Of a stretch of 64,000 nucleotides of DNA, positions 35,087 to 45,749 are shown one piece after another. The position numbers and the translations under genes are program-made. Where the stretch lies: contig LNAC01000037.1 of the NCBI GenBank assembly GCA_002007465.1, positions 343 to 64,342 on the forward strand, written 5' to 3'. Each line of letters starts with the position of its first letter. Within the stretch, counting starts at the first letter, position 1. A model generated the notes under the pieces. That model saw only the letters and a list, made by a program, of their open reading frames with translations, had not been told where the DNA came from and searched no databases. Source of the DNA: Ailurus styani. Lineage: Eukaryota > Chordata > Mammalia > Carnivora > Ailuridae.

Positions 35087-35173
35087 AATGAGTGTACTTG
35101 TGATGTGCACTGGATATTATATGAAGTGTTGAATCACTATATTGTAGGATTTCGATAAAAATTTAAAAAACTT

Positions 35174-36890
35174 CCCTATGATTATTGTATTTCTGTATAT
35201 TTCTCCAGGCATTTCTGTTAATATCTGCCTTATATATTTAGATTATTTTATGTTGGGTGCATACATATTTATAACTGTTAAATCTTTTTGTTGACTTGAC
35301 CCCTTTTGTATTACATAATGAAATCCCTTGTCTCATTTACATTTTCTAGTCCACTTTTCCTCACATATCTACTCAATCTTCCTTTTGGTTTCCATTTTCA
35401 TAGAATATCTTTTTTTAATCACTTCACTTTTAATTTTTGTGACTACATAAAACAGAAGTGGGTTTTTTTTATAGACAGCATATAATTGGGTGGGTTTTTT
35501 TTTATCCATTTGGCCACTGTTTTTCTTTTGAGTGAAGAATTAGTCCATTTATATTTAAAGTGATAGATATGGGTTTTTTGCCATTTTGTTAATGAGTTCC
35601 CGTCTGTGTTGTATTTTTCTCTTGTTCCCTTCCCTCCTTGTGATTTGGTTTTCTGTAGTGTTTTGCTCATATTTATTTCTCCTCATCCTTTGTGTATCTA
35701 TTATAGGTGTTTGTTTTGTGGTTACAATGAGGCTTACGCAAAATATCTTATATTTATAACAGTGTATTTTAAGGTGACAATAACAAGTTTGAATGCATTC
35801 TAAAGCTCTTAGTTTTCATATTCCATCATACTTTATGTTTTTAATGTCACAATTTACAGTTTATCTACATTAATAAATTCATTGTTAATAGTTATTTTTA
35901 TTACTATTATCTTTTTACTTTTATACTAGATTTATAATTGATCAATCCTCTGTCATTACATTAAATTATCTTAAATTAAACTTTCTTTACCAGAAAGATT
36001 AATATTTTCATATTTTTCTTAATATAATTAACACCCTTTCATTTTAGTTAAAGTCCCATTAACATCTCTTGTAAGCCTGTCTAGTGCTACTGAATTTCTT
36101 CATTTCTGAGTATTCATTGTGAATACTCCTTGCAGGCTTCATAAAAAAGTTGTTTTATTTGTTTGTCTGTTTGTTTGTTCATTTGTATGTTTCAACAGTT
36201 TGCATATATCTTGCCCCCTTCTTCTGGCTTGAAATGTTTCTGTTCAAAAATCTGCTCATGGTCTTATTGGGTTTCCTCATATGTAGCAAGTTGTTCTTCT
36301 CTTACTGCTTTTAAAACTCTCTCCTTGTCTTTGTATTTGACAATTTAATTATAATGTATCTTCTTGTTGGTCATATTAGATTTGTCTTATTTGAAAGTCT
36401 CTGGACTTCCTGGACCTGGATGTTTGTTCCCTTCCCCAGGCATGGAGATGTTTTTAGCCATTATATCTCAAATTATTTTCTGCCACATTCTCTTTCTCTT
36501 TCCCTCCATATTGGTCTGTTTGATGTTGCATAAGTACCTTGAGCTATCTTTTTTCTTTTTTTTCTTTTTTCTACCTTGATTGGATTAATGCCAGTACCTT
36601 GTCTTTGAGGTCACTGATCCTTTCCTCCATTTCATCTAGTCTGTTTTTGAAGTCCTCTATTGTAGTTTTTAGTTCAAACATTACACTATTTAGCTCTGTG
36701 ATTTCTGTTTAGTTCTTTTGTATATTTTCTCTGTTTAAATTCTCACTTTGTTCATATATTGTTCTCCTGACCCCAGTAAAGATGTGTATTACCATTTCTT
36801 TGACATCTTTATTGAGTTAAACACATTTCTATCTGAGTATTGGGGTAATAGTTAAAAACTGTTTTTGTTTGTTTGTTTGTTTGTTTGCTA
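35174..36890 (-). mobile_element. L1-13 (part 2): ancient LINE-1 endonuclease/ORF1/5'UTR region
   Basis: Resumes exactly where part 1 stopped (CCCTATGATTATTGTATTTC follows AAATCCCTTATGATT in the family). It continues minus-strand through the endonuclease region and old L1ME-type upstream sequence, recognised by TCTTATTTGAAAGTCTCTGG, AATTTAATTATAATGTATCT and GGTCACTGATCCTTTCCTCC. No frame is intact. Confidence 0.75.
36866..36889. repeat. (TTTG)n repeat
   Basis: About six TTTG units at the outer edge of L1-13. Confidence 0.9.
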
Positions 36891-37245
36891 CCATCCCATT
36901 AAATCTGTGAACACAAGCTCCACCTACACAGGTATCAGGGAGAACCTATCAACAGATACGTGTCATGGGTGACAGCTACAAGAACCAGGGTGACAGAAGT
37001 ATGCACAACTTTTTTCTTGGAGTTCATTGACCTGGGATGGGGCAGAGAGAGAGAACATGGATGTAATTTGGTGATCTCTCAGGTCTTTGAAGAGGATTAT
37101 AGTGAGTCCTTAGATTTGCATTAAATTAGAAGCCTGCCCCTCAGACCTCAGCTATGGAGATTACTAAATAGGCCTCTTTCCTGGCCTTTAATATATTACA
37201 TGTGGACTGACAAATTAAGGGCAAATTAAGTGATCTTTTAAAATA
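36891..37245. other. Unassigned sequence, possibly L1-13 5' end
   Basis: Somewhat GC-richer than the surrounding DNA. It may be the far 5'UTR of L1-13 but I cannot confirm it. No gene seen. Confidence 0.4.
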
Positions 37246-37260
37246 TATTTTAGCTTATTT

Positions 37261-37304
37261 TACTAGACAGGAGCTTTAACCAGCTAAGCCATGGCGCCGG
37301 CGGC
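37261..37304 (-). pseudogene. Tailless 5'-half tRNA-Thr(AGU) retropseudogene with 17-bp TSD
   Basis: Minus strand from 37298 down to 37261 reads GGCGCCATGGCTTAGCTGG, then TTAAAGCTCCTGTCTAGTA. This follows the 5' half of mammalian tRNA-Thr(AGU), as I remember it, with about three mismatches: acceptor strand, complete D arm and the anticodon stem and loop with AGT at 37264-37262. It stops in the anticodon loop; the 3' half, CCA and any A-tail are absent. Six extra bases (GCCGCC) precede G1. Flanks TATTTTAGCTTATTTTA (37246-37262) and TATTTTGGCTTATTTTA (37305-37321) form a target duplication with one mismatch. Not a functional tRNA gene. Confidence 0.82.
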
Positions 37305-37321
37305 TATTTTGGCTTATTTTA

Positions 37322-38013
37322 AATTAAAAAATATAGCTCAGTATGTAGCAAAGTCCACAAAACTAACATTTTCAGTTCACTTAATTATTTATTGAGTATA
37401 TAATGTGGTAACAGAAACTGTGGTAATGACTGGGGTTCCATATATTATCAAGGTTCAGTTTTTACCTTGTGGGATGAAATATAAATTAAGGTTGATTTGG
37501 GAGGACTAAAATCAAAAGCCTACTTTTGGACTGAGAAGCCAAATAGGAAATATCAAGTAGACACAGTTTCATGTATGAATTTGGTTTTCAGAAGCCTGAG
37601 CTAAAAATAAAGTTTGAAATTCATCAGTGTATGTTTAGTACTTAAAGTAATGGCAATCAGTGATATCACCCATGAGGAAATTATAGACATAATGAGAAGA
37701 GGTTCTAGAGTTTAGTCCTGAGGAATAGCAACATTTAGAATTTTGGTAGGATATGAGAAGTCAAAGAAAAGTTAGAAACATTTTATTCCAGAAGCAAAGT
37801 TTTTAAAAATGTTTTCTTAAAAATAAGATTGGGTTAAATGCTATGAAGCCAAATAACATATGAACAGACATGTATTTTTTATATTTGGCAATAATGAGGT
37901 TGTTTATGATTTTGATGATGACAGTTTCGGTAAAATGGTAGAGATGAAGTCAGTTTGGGAGTAGGATGTACAGTAACATAAAAAGTTGCAGCCTGGATAA
38001 GATATTTGTAGAC
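37322..38013 (+). other. Probable ancient interspersed repeat, family not assigned (part 1)
   Basis: Segments near 37610-37740 (ATCAGTGATATCACCC, then TTTAGTCCTGAGGAATAGCA) and 37810-37960 (TAAATGCTATGAAGCC..., TTTGGCAATAATGAGGTTG) follow a word order I know from a widespread old mammalian repeat but cannot name. No gene supported. Confidence 0.45.
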
Positions 38014-38183
38014 AACTTTATATATTATTGGAATGTAGTTGATATACAATGTTATATTAATTTCAGGTGCACGATGTAGTGATTTGACGCATCTACATTA
38101 TGCTGTGCTCACACCATAGCTATAGTTACCACCTGTCACCATACATAGTTATTATAATATTATTGACTATATTCTTTATGTAA
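38014..38183 (-). mobile_element. L1-15: LINE-1 3'UTR fragment, minus strand
   Basis: About 170 bp of ancient L1 3'UTR (TATATTAATTTCAGGTGCAC ... TATTATTGACTATATTC), the same type as the 3' end of L1-5. It splits the unassigned ancient repeat. Confidence 0.8.
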
Positions 38184-38905
38184 GTATTACAGAAGTGTGG
38201 TGTTGTGTCAATTGTGGGTCTTTTGAAAGATGGGAGATATTGAAGCACATTTGTATAGTGATACGAATATCCCATAGAGAAGAAGCAATTGATGATGTAG
38301 GAAAGACAGAATATCATCCACACACTCAACAAATATTGTACTACTACATAATATTAGTTTGTAATCTATGTACAAAGGCTATACCAGTCAACAACAGAGC
38401 TCTTGTTTTCACATAGCTTACATTTTAGTGAATGCTTTTTAAAAATACCATTAGAAGGAAAAATAGATTATAGCCTTTGAGAGGCATACAAGGTAGGTCA
38501 TGGAGAGTAATCTTGCATGCTAGTCCCAAGAAACTTAAATTTTTCCCATAGGGTATCAAGAGCTATTGAGGAATTTCAACTAAGGAGGTTATCTGCTCAG
38601 ATTTATGTTTTACTAAGATCACTCTGGTGCCAGTGTGAACAGATGGAAATGAGTTAAGAGTGGATACAGAAGGAATAGTAGGAAGCTAATGTAGTAGTTC
38701 AAAAGAGTGATAATGTGGACTTGAAATAGGGCAGTCATTTAAAGGATAAACTCAAAAGATTTCATGAATGCAGAACCAGTAGGACACAGTGATTAATTAG
38801 ATGTGGATGGTGAGAGAGATGAAGTCAGAGATGACATTTCAGTTTCCTTGGGCTATAGAATGTAACTGGAATTATGATTTCAGGTGAATATATAGGGAAA
38901 ATAAC
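38184..38905 (+). other. Probable ancient interspersed repeat, family not assigned (part 2)
   Basis: AAAGATGGGAGATATTGAAGC (38228) continues part 1 after L1-15. Later segments read TAAGATCACTCTGGTGCCAG and AGTAGGAAGCTAATGTAGTA, again typical of an old dispersed repeat. Open frames are short and domain-free. Confidence 0.45.
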
Positions 38906-38969
38906 TTTCAGATTTAGACAAATGGATTTGAAAGTGCCTATGGAAATTACTTTGACTACCCTATAGATG

Positions 38970-39130
38970 TTTAAGCTGGAGAAGACTTCAACATTCATCT
39001 GGTTAGTAGTTACATTTTACCTGTGGGAAAGCAGATCCAGAGTGAAGAAAATCATACAACTAGGTAATGATAGCCATAACTAAAACCTTAAGTTATTCAT
39101 CCCCAAATATTCCATCATAACACACTGCCA
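38970..39130 (+). mobile_element. Probable MIR
   Basis: Ordered MIR-like words: ACATTTTACCTGTGGGAAAG, CAGATCCAGAGTGAAGAAAA, TCATACAACTAGGTAATGA, and a TAACACACTGCC end. Highly diverged. Confidence 0.65.
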
Positions 39131-40165
39131 ACAGGTCTACCTCTGGAGATTTTTATTCCATTTCATAATTAGTAGTGTGAGAGACAGCTTGGGATTCACT
39201 TTTTCACCTGTATATAGGAAATATGAAATATTCCAAATAAACTTCTAATTATACAAAATTAATATAAAAATGAATTAACATAGTGCTAGAAGATAGTGTC
39301 TCCCTTTTTAAATTTGCCTAATAGGCTGTCTCCTCCAATCTATCTCTATGATATTAATGAGAAGGTTTTTAGATAGATGTGTTATCTAGCTATTTTGTGA
39401 ATGTGTGTTTGTTTCTTATTTCCTCTGATTAGGTATATGACCTCTTTGCAAAATAAAAATCTTTTTAATTAGACAGACATTACATACAAAACAATCCTTT
39501 GCATAAATGTGACTAAAAGTTCATGAAGACAGAAGATAAGGGGAAAAAAGTATAGGTTTAAGGTTTACTGTGATGCTAAAATAGAGAATTTAGTGTGTTG
39601 TTTTCTTAAGTCTGTTTGACGTTTTCATAATAATAAATTTATTTGAAAATATATTAACACCACTAATTGCAGCACTTATTATCATTGGAAAATATTGCTT
39701 ATTTTATGGAAAAATGTTATCAGTTCATGACTCAAAAAGTCATATTGCAATAATAACATTTCTCTCTTAAAGTTAATATAAATAGTATTCTAGCACCAAC
39801 TGATACCTATTAGGTATAAGCTGGTAGCTTCATTACAAGATGTATAACAATAGCTGATTTTCATAAATTTGATAAGTGGTTAGAGGAAGGTTTAATTTAC
39901 TAAGCTGTCCTTACTGGCTGAATGGCGATGGCCACTGTGTTGTGTTTCAAGGGAAAATTCCTTGTGGTTTGGCTAGGATTCTGTCTCAGATGAAGAGAAA
40001 TCTGATAGTCTAAGGTTCCAAGAAGGGTTCATGCTGGGGTGAAGGAAGTTTCCATCTAGGTGAAAATATTCTGGGAGGCATGTCTTTCGGTTGGTAAGAA
40101 TTCCATATTCTTATTTCAATTGAGTTCCAAAATTCTCAAATTTAAAAAACCACTCACAAGGATAA
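39131..40165. other. About 1 kb of non-repetitive sequence
   Basis: The longest stretch in the window where I see neither L1, SINE nor an older repeat. AT-rich, no frame above 60 codons, no splice-like exon structure. A candidate for conserved non-coding function only on grounds of being repeat-free. Confidence 0.5.
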
Positions 40166-40446
40166 TTAATCATTTTAACTCATATTTTACTTACATTCTA
40201 GTTAGTTAACATATAGTACAATATTTGTACCAAGAGTAGAATTTAGTGATTCGTCATTTACATACAACACCCTGTGCTCATCACAATAAGTGTACTCCTT
40301 AATACCTATCACCTATTTAGCCCATCCTCTACCCACTTCCCCTCCAGCAACCTTCAGTTTGTTCTCTATAGTTAAGCTCTTATGGCTTGTATCCTTCTCT
40401 TTTTTTCCTTCCCCTATGATCATCTGTTTTGTTTCTTAAATTTAAC
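40166..40446 (-). mobile_element. L1-16: LINE-1 3'UTR fragment, minus strand
   Basis: About 280 bp of L1 3'UTR (TAGTTAACATATAGTACAAT ... CCCTATGATCATCTGTTTTG). The same region is repeated at the start of L1-17, so it is a separate truncated copy. Between them lies about 90 bp of non-L1 DNA. Confidence 0.85.
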
Positions 40447-41980
40447 ATGTAGAATTAACTCAATCTAAAATCTACACCTCATTAAATGACAGAAATTACT
40501 CATCCATCTTAAATGAAATGTTAAAATCTTATAGTTTTCAAGTATTTATTTAAATTCCATTTACTTAACAAACAGTGTAATATTAGTTTCAGGTATAGAA
40601 TTGAGTGACGGGTCACTTACACAGAACACCCAATGCGAATCACAACGACTAGCCTCTTTAATCCCCATCATATATTTAACTTATTTCCCCAACCACCACC
40701 CTTGTAGCAAACATCTCCCTGTTCTCTATAGTTAAGAATCTGTTTCCTGGTTTGCCTCTCTCATTTTTCCCCTATGATCATCTGTTTTGTTTATTAAATT
40801 CCACATAAGATTGAAATCATATGGTACTTGTCTTTCTCTGACTGACTTATTTCACTTAGTATAAAACTCTCCAGCTCCATCCATGTCATTGCAAATGGCA
40901 AGATTTCATTCCTTTTTATGGCTGAGTAATATTTCATTATATATACCACTTATTCTTTATCCATGAATCAGTGTGTAGATATTTGGGCTCCTTCAATAAT
41001 TTGTTCTTGCTGATAATGCTGATATAATTTAGGGTGCATGTATCCCTTCAAATTAGTATTTTTGGGGAAAAAACAAATTAATATTTTTGTATCCATATAT
41101 TAAATACTTACTAATGCAATTGCTGGATCATAGAGTATTTTTATTTGTATCTTTGAGGAAACTCCATACTATTTTCCAGAGTGACTAAATGAGTTTGCAT
41201 TCACACCAACAGGGCAAGACAGTTCCCCTTTCTCTGTATCCTCACCAACATTTGTTGTTTTCTGTGTTGTTAATTTTACCCATTCTGACAAGTGTGAGGT
41301 GATATTTCAGTTCGATTTGTTTTTCTTTTTTGTTTTGATTTGTATTTTCCTGATAATGAGTGATGTTAAGCATCCTTTCATGTGTCTGTTATCCATCTAT
41401 ATGTCTTCTTCAGAAAAAAAAATGTCTGTGCCTGTGTGTATTCTATCCATTTTTAACTGCATTATTCGTTTTTTGGGTGTTGGGATTTGTAAGTTCTTTG
41501 TATATTTTGGATATTAACTTAATCAGATATTAATTGGCAATATTGTTTCCCATTCCAAAGGTTGCCTTTTAGTTGATTGTTCACTGTGCAGAAGGTTTTT
41601 ATCTTCATGAAGTCCAATGGTTTATTTTAGCTTTTGTTTATTTTGCCTCAGGAGAAATATTAGTAAGAAGTTCCTGAGACTGCTGTCAAAGAAGTTTTCT
41701 GTGTTTTCCTCTAGGATTTTGATGGGTCATTTAGGTCTTTCATCAATTTTGAATTATTTGTGTTTGTGTGTGTGTGGTGTAAGAAAATAGTCCAGTTTCA
41801 TTCTTTTACATGTTGCTGTCCAGCTTTCCCCACACTATTTGTTGAAGAGACTGTATTTTTCCATTGGATATTCTTTCCTGCTTTATCAAAGATTAGTTGA
41901 CCATATAGTGTGGATACATTTCTTGTCTTTCTATACTGTTCCAATGTTCTATGTGTCTCCTTTTGTGCCAGGACCATATT

Positions 41981-42149
41981 TTTTTTAAGATTTTATTTAT
42001 TTATTTGACAGAGAGAGAGAGATCACAAGTAGGCAGGAGTCAGGCAGAGAGAGAGGAGGAAGCAGGCTCCCTGCCGAGCAGAGAGCCCAAATGAGATCAT
42101 GACCTGAGCCAAAGGCAGGAGCTTAACCCATTGAGCCACCCAGGCACCC
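41981..42149 (-). mobile_element. Can-SINE, minus strand, in L1-17
   Basis: Flanked by ACCATATT at 41973-41980 and 42150-42157; the following T-rich bases extend the duplication. It lacks part of the SINE middle (after GAGCCCAAAT it jumps to GAGATCATGACCTGAGC). Confidence 0.9.
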
Positions 42150-44053
42150 ACCATATTGTTTTGATTACTACAGCTTTATAATACAACTTGAAGTCCAGAA
42201 ATGTGATGCCTCCAGGTTTGCTTTTCTTTTTCAAGATTGCTTTGGCTACTTGGGGTCTTTTGTGGAGCCATACAAATTTTAGGATTCTTGGTTCTAGATC
42301 TGTGAAATATGCTGGTGATGGTTTGATAGGGATTGGATTAAATGTGTAGATTACTTTGGGTAATATAGTCATTTTAACAAGATTTGTTCTTCGAATCCAT
42401 GAGCACAGAATATATTTCCATTTCTGTGTCACCTTCAGTTTATTTCACAAGGGTTCTCTAGTTTTCAGATTACAGATATTTTACCTCTTTGATTTGGTTT
42501 ATTTCTACCTATTTTATGATTTTTGGTATAATTGTATATGGGACTGATTCCTCGATTTCTCTTTCTGATGCTTCATTATTGATATATAGAAATACAACAG
42601 ATTTCTGTACATTAATTGTGCATACTATGACTTTACTGAATTTGTGCATCAGTTCTAGCAATTTTTTTTGGTGGAATCTTAAGGGCTTTCTACATAGAGT
42701 ATCATGTTGTCTACAAATAGTGAAAGTTTGACTTCTTCCTTGCCAATTTGGGTCCTGTTTACTTTTTTTTTTTCTGACCACTATAGCTATGTTAAGTAAC
42801 ATGTCCAGTACTATGTTAAGTAACAGTGCTGAGAGTGGACATCCATCTCTTGTTCCTGATCACTGAGGATGATATTAGCTGTGGGTTTTTCATATAAGGA
42901 CTTTATGATGTTGAGGTATGTTATCGTTATCCCCACTTTGATGAGGGTTTTTCTTTAATTATTATTATTTTTACCTTGAATTATGCTCTACTCTGTTAAA
43001 TGTTTTTTCTGTATCTATTGAGAGGGTCATATGCTTCTTATCCTTTATTTTATTGATGTGCTGTATCACATTGATTGATTTGCAAGTATTAAATAGACTT
43101 GCAGCCAAGAAATAAATCTTACTTGATCATGGTGAATGAGTCTTTTGAAGTACCTTTGGATACAATTTGTTAATGTTTTATTGAGAATTTTGTCATCCAT
43201 GTTCATTAGGGTTATTGGCATGTAGTTCTCTTTTTCAAAGTGGACTCTTTGGTTTGGAATCAATGTAATGCTGGCTTCATAGAAGGAGTTTGGAATTTTT
43301 CTTTCCATTTCTGTTTTTTTGGAATAGTTTGAGAAGAATAAGTATTAATTGTTCTTTAAATGTTTGGTAGTTTCATCTGTGAAGCCATCTTGTTCTGGAC
43401 TTTTATTTGTTGGGAGATTTTGATTACAGATTCAATTTCCCAGCTGGTTATAGGTCAGTTAAGTTTTCTATTTCTTCCTGTTTCACTTTTGGTACTTTAT
43501 GTTTTTCTAGGGATTTATCCATTTCTTCCAAATTGCCCAATTTTTGGCATATGACTTTTAATAATATTGTCTTATAATCATTTGTGTTTCTGTGCTGTAG
43601 ACTGTTATTTCTGCTCTCTCATTTGTGATTTCATTTATTTAGGTTAATTCTCTTTTCTTTTTGATAAGTTTGGCTAAATGTTTATCAGTTTTATTGTTTC
43701 TTTCAAAGAACAAGCTCCTGCTTTCTTTCATCTGTTCTACTTTTTGTTGTTGTTTCTGTTTCTATATCACTTATTTTGGTCCAATCTTTATCATTTCCCT
43801 TCTTCTGCTGGCTTTATACTTCATTTGTTGTTCTTTTTCTCCTTTAGGTGTAAGTTTAGGTTTCTTATAAGACTTTTCTTTCTTCTTGAGGTAGACATGT
43901 ATTTCTATACATTTCCCTCTTAGGACTACTTTTGCTGCATCCAAAATGTTTCAGACTCTCAGATTTTCATTTTCATTTGTTTCCATGTGTTTTTATAATT
44001 TATTCTATGATTTCCTGGTTGATATATTCATTCTTTAGTAAGATGTTCTTTTT

Positions 44054-44228
44054 AAATCTCTTTTTTTAAGACTTCATTTATTTATTTGACAGAGGGAGAG
44101 AGAGCACAAGTAGGCAGAGTGGCAGGTAGGAGGAGAAGCACACACACCCCAGCAGAGAGCCCAACATAGGGCCTGATTCCAGGATGCTGAAGGCAAATGC
44201 CCAACTGACTGAGCCATCCAAGTGACTC
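44054..44228 (-). mobile_element. Older Can-SINE, minus strand, in L1-17
   Basis: Diverged copy (GAGCCATCCAAGTGACTC head on the right). Flanks TAGTAAGATGTTCTTTTTA (about 44036-44054) and TAGTAGGAAGTTCTTTAAC (44229-44247). Confidence 0.85.
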
Positions 44229-44940
44229 TAGTAGGAAGTTCTTTAACCTCCATGTATTTATGGTCTTTTCAATTTTTTCTTGGGTTGACTTCAAGTTTCA
44301 TAGTAATTTGGTCATAACATGCATCATATTATCTCAATCTTTTTGTACTTATTTAGGCCTGCTATGTGACATACTATGTGATCTATTCTGGAGAATGTCC
44401 CATGTGCACTTGAATGGAATGTGTTTTCTGCTGCTTTAGATGAAATGTTCTGAATATATCTGTTATGTCCACCTGACCCAGTATGTTATTCAAAACCATT
44501 TTTCCTTGTTGATTTTCTGCTTATATGATCTGCCCACTGATTTATGTGGAGTTTTAAATTAGCTTATTATTGTTGTATTATTATCAATAAGTTCCTTTAT
44601 GTTTGCAATTAACCCCACTCCTTTTCCTAGCAATGGCTTTGGGGAGGTGTTCTTGTGTTTATTTCTCCACTTTCTCCCCTTTCTCTATGACCAAGGATCC
44701 CTCCCTTCTACAGCATCTGTGATCTCTTTCTCACCCAAATCACACCTCCATACTTCCTTGAAGTGGCCTCTTCTCTCCCTATAGTTGTGAAGTTTGTTAT
44801 ATGAGTTCTCAGGTCAATTTCTTGAGTATTCAAAATTATTTGATAATTATATAGTTGTGTTCAAGTGATGAGGCAAGTTTAGGGTCCTCCTACTATGCTG
44901 ACATCTTACCTCCACTATCTGAAGTCCTAAAACCTTATGA

Positions 44941-45241
44941 GAATAATTCATAGTACATTAAACTTAAAAAAATACAGATTAAAACCCTTAGGGCCAGATA
45001 GATTTGGAGCACAATTTTTTTTTATTTTTAAGGTTTAAAGATTTTATATTGTATATTAATAAGTGCACCCACTGTGGCCTAGGGTAGGATCAAATAATCA
45101 AAACCATTAATATTTGTTTAGGCACATATATGAATATTCATATTAAGATTTGTATTAACTCATGCAAGATGTTGCTGCCAAATGAATTTTTATTGCTTAG
45201 TCATTAAAAGGAGATAAACAAAAAAAATTTCGTTTTCAAAG
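44941..45241. other. Non-L1 intergenic sequence
   Basis: AT-rich, no repeat family or gene recognised. Confidence 0.5.
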
Positions 45242-45255
45242 ATTTTTTTTATTTT

Positions 45256-45453
45256 GGGGGGTGCCTGGGTGGCTCAGTGGATTAAAGCCTCTGCCTTCAG
45301 CTCAGGTCATGATCTCAGGGTCCTGGGATCGAGCTCCACATCAGGCTCTCTGCTCAGCAGGAAGCCTGCTTCCTCCTCCTCTCTCTCTCTGCCTGCCTCT
45401 CTACCTACTTGTAATCTCTCTCTGTCAAATAAATAAATAAAGTCTTAAAAAAT
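45256..45453 (+). mobile_element. Can-SINE with 14-bp TSD
   Basis: Plus-strand SINE flanked by ATTTTTTTTATTTT at 45242-45255 and 45454-45467. Inserted in non-L1 DNA at a T-rich site. Confidence 0.92.
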
Positions 45454-45467
45454 ATTTTTTTTATTTT

Positions 45468-45749
45468 GTAATTGAGAATAAAGTGTTGAGTATTTGTACA
45501 TAGTTTAATAACAAAAATATCATTGCAATCCTTACCAATTACACACTTAGAAAGGAAGTAAATAATGTTATTTATGCTGCACTTTGATTCACTGGAAGTA
45601 CTTCTATTAAATAGTAGAATTATACCATTAACAGTGAACCCCACAGAGTTTGATCCTATAGGGGGAAAACAGTTTTTCAAAATACATCATCTAACTTTCA
45701 GTTTTGATGCTTAAAAGAGTTTGGAAGTTGTCCGTTGGTTTTTTTTTTA
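45468..45749. other. Non-L1 intergenic sequence
   Basis: No gene or repeat recognised, apart from an AAC-rich run at the right edge. Confidence 0.5.

Larger units (their letters stand above)
32352..35173 (+). mobile_element. L1-14: 5'-truncated LINE-1 inserted antisense into L1-13
   Basis: Begins in ORF2 just after the RT catalytic region (LELTHKFNKVTGYKINVEK) and runs to the 3' end at about 35170. ORF2 frames are broken. TSD CCTTATGATT (32342-32351) and CCCTATGATT (35174-35183). It was later hit by a retrocopy-like insert (about 33466-34052), a minus-strand SINE and a plus-strand SINE. Confidence 0.9.
40535..44927 (-). mobile_element. L1-17: internally deleted LINE-1, minus strand
   Basis: 3'UTR at about 40535-40860, ORF2 C-terminal, RT and endonuclease to about 44600, then a jump straight to 5'UTR and the 5' start at about 44927 (minus strand GTAAGATGTCAGCATAGTAG). 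ORF1 and part of the 5'UTR are missing. TSD TAAAATCTTATAG (40522-40534) and TAAAACCTTATGA (44928-44940), two mismatches. The RT catalytic box is unrecognisable (minus-strand CRQHDTLC near 42700). Two SINEs inside. Confidence 0.85.

Noticed and set aside
37261..37304. The tRNA-like segment as a Can-SINE head fragment
   Set aside because: The Can-SINE head reads GGGTTAAAGCCTCTGCC, while this has GGTTAAAGCTCCTGTCTAGTA. The anticodon-loop bases and the acceptor end fit tRNA-Thr instead.
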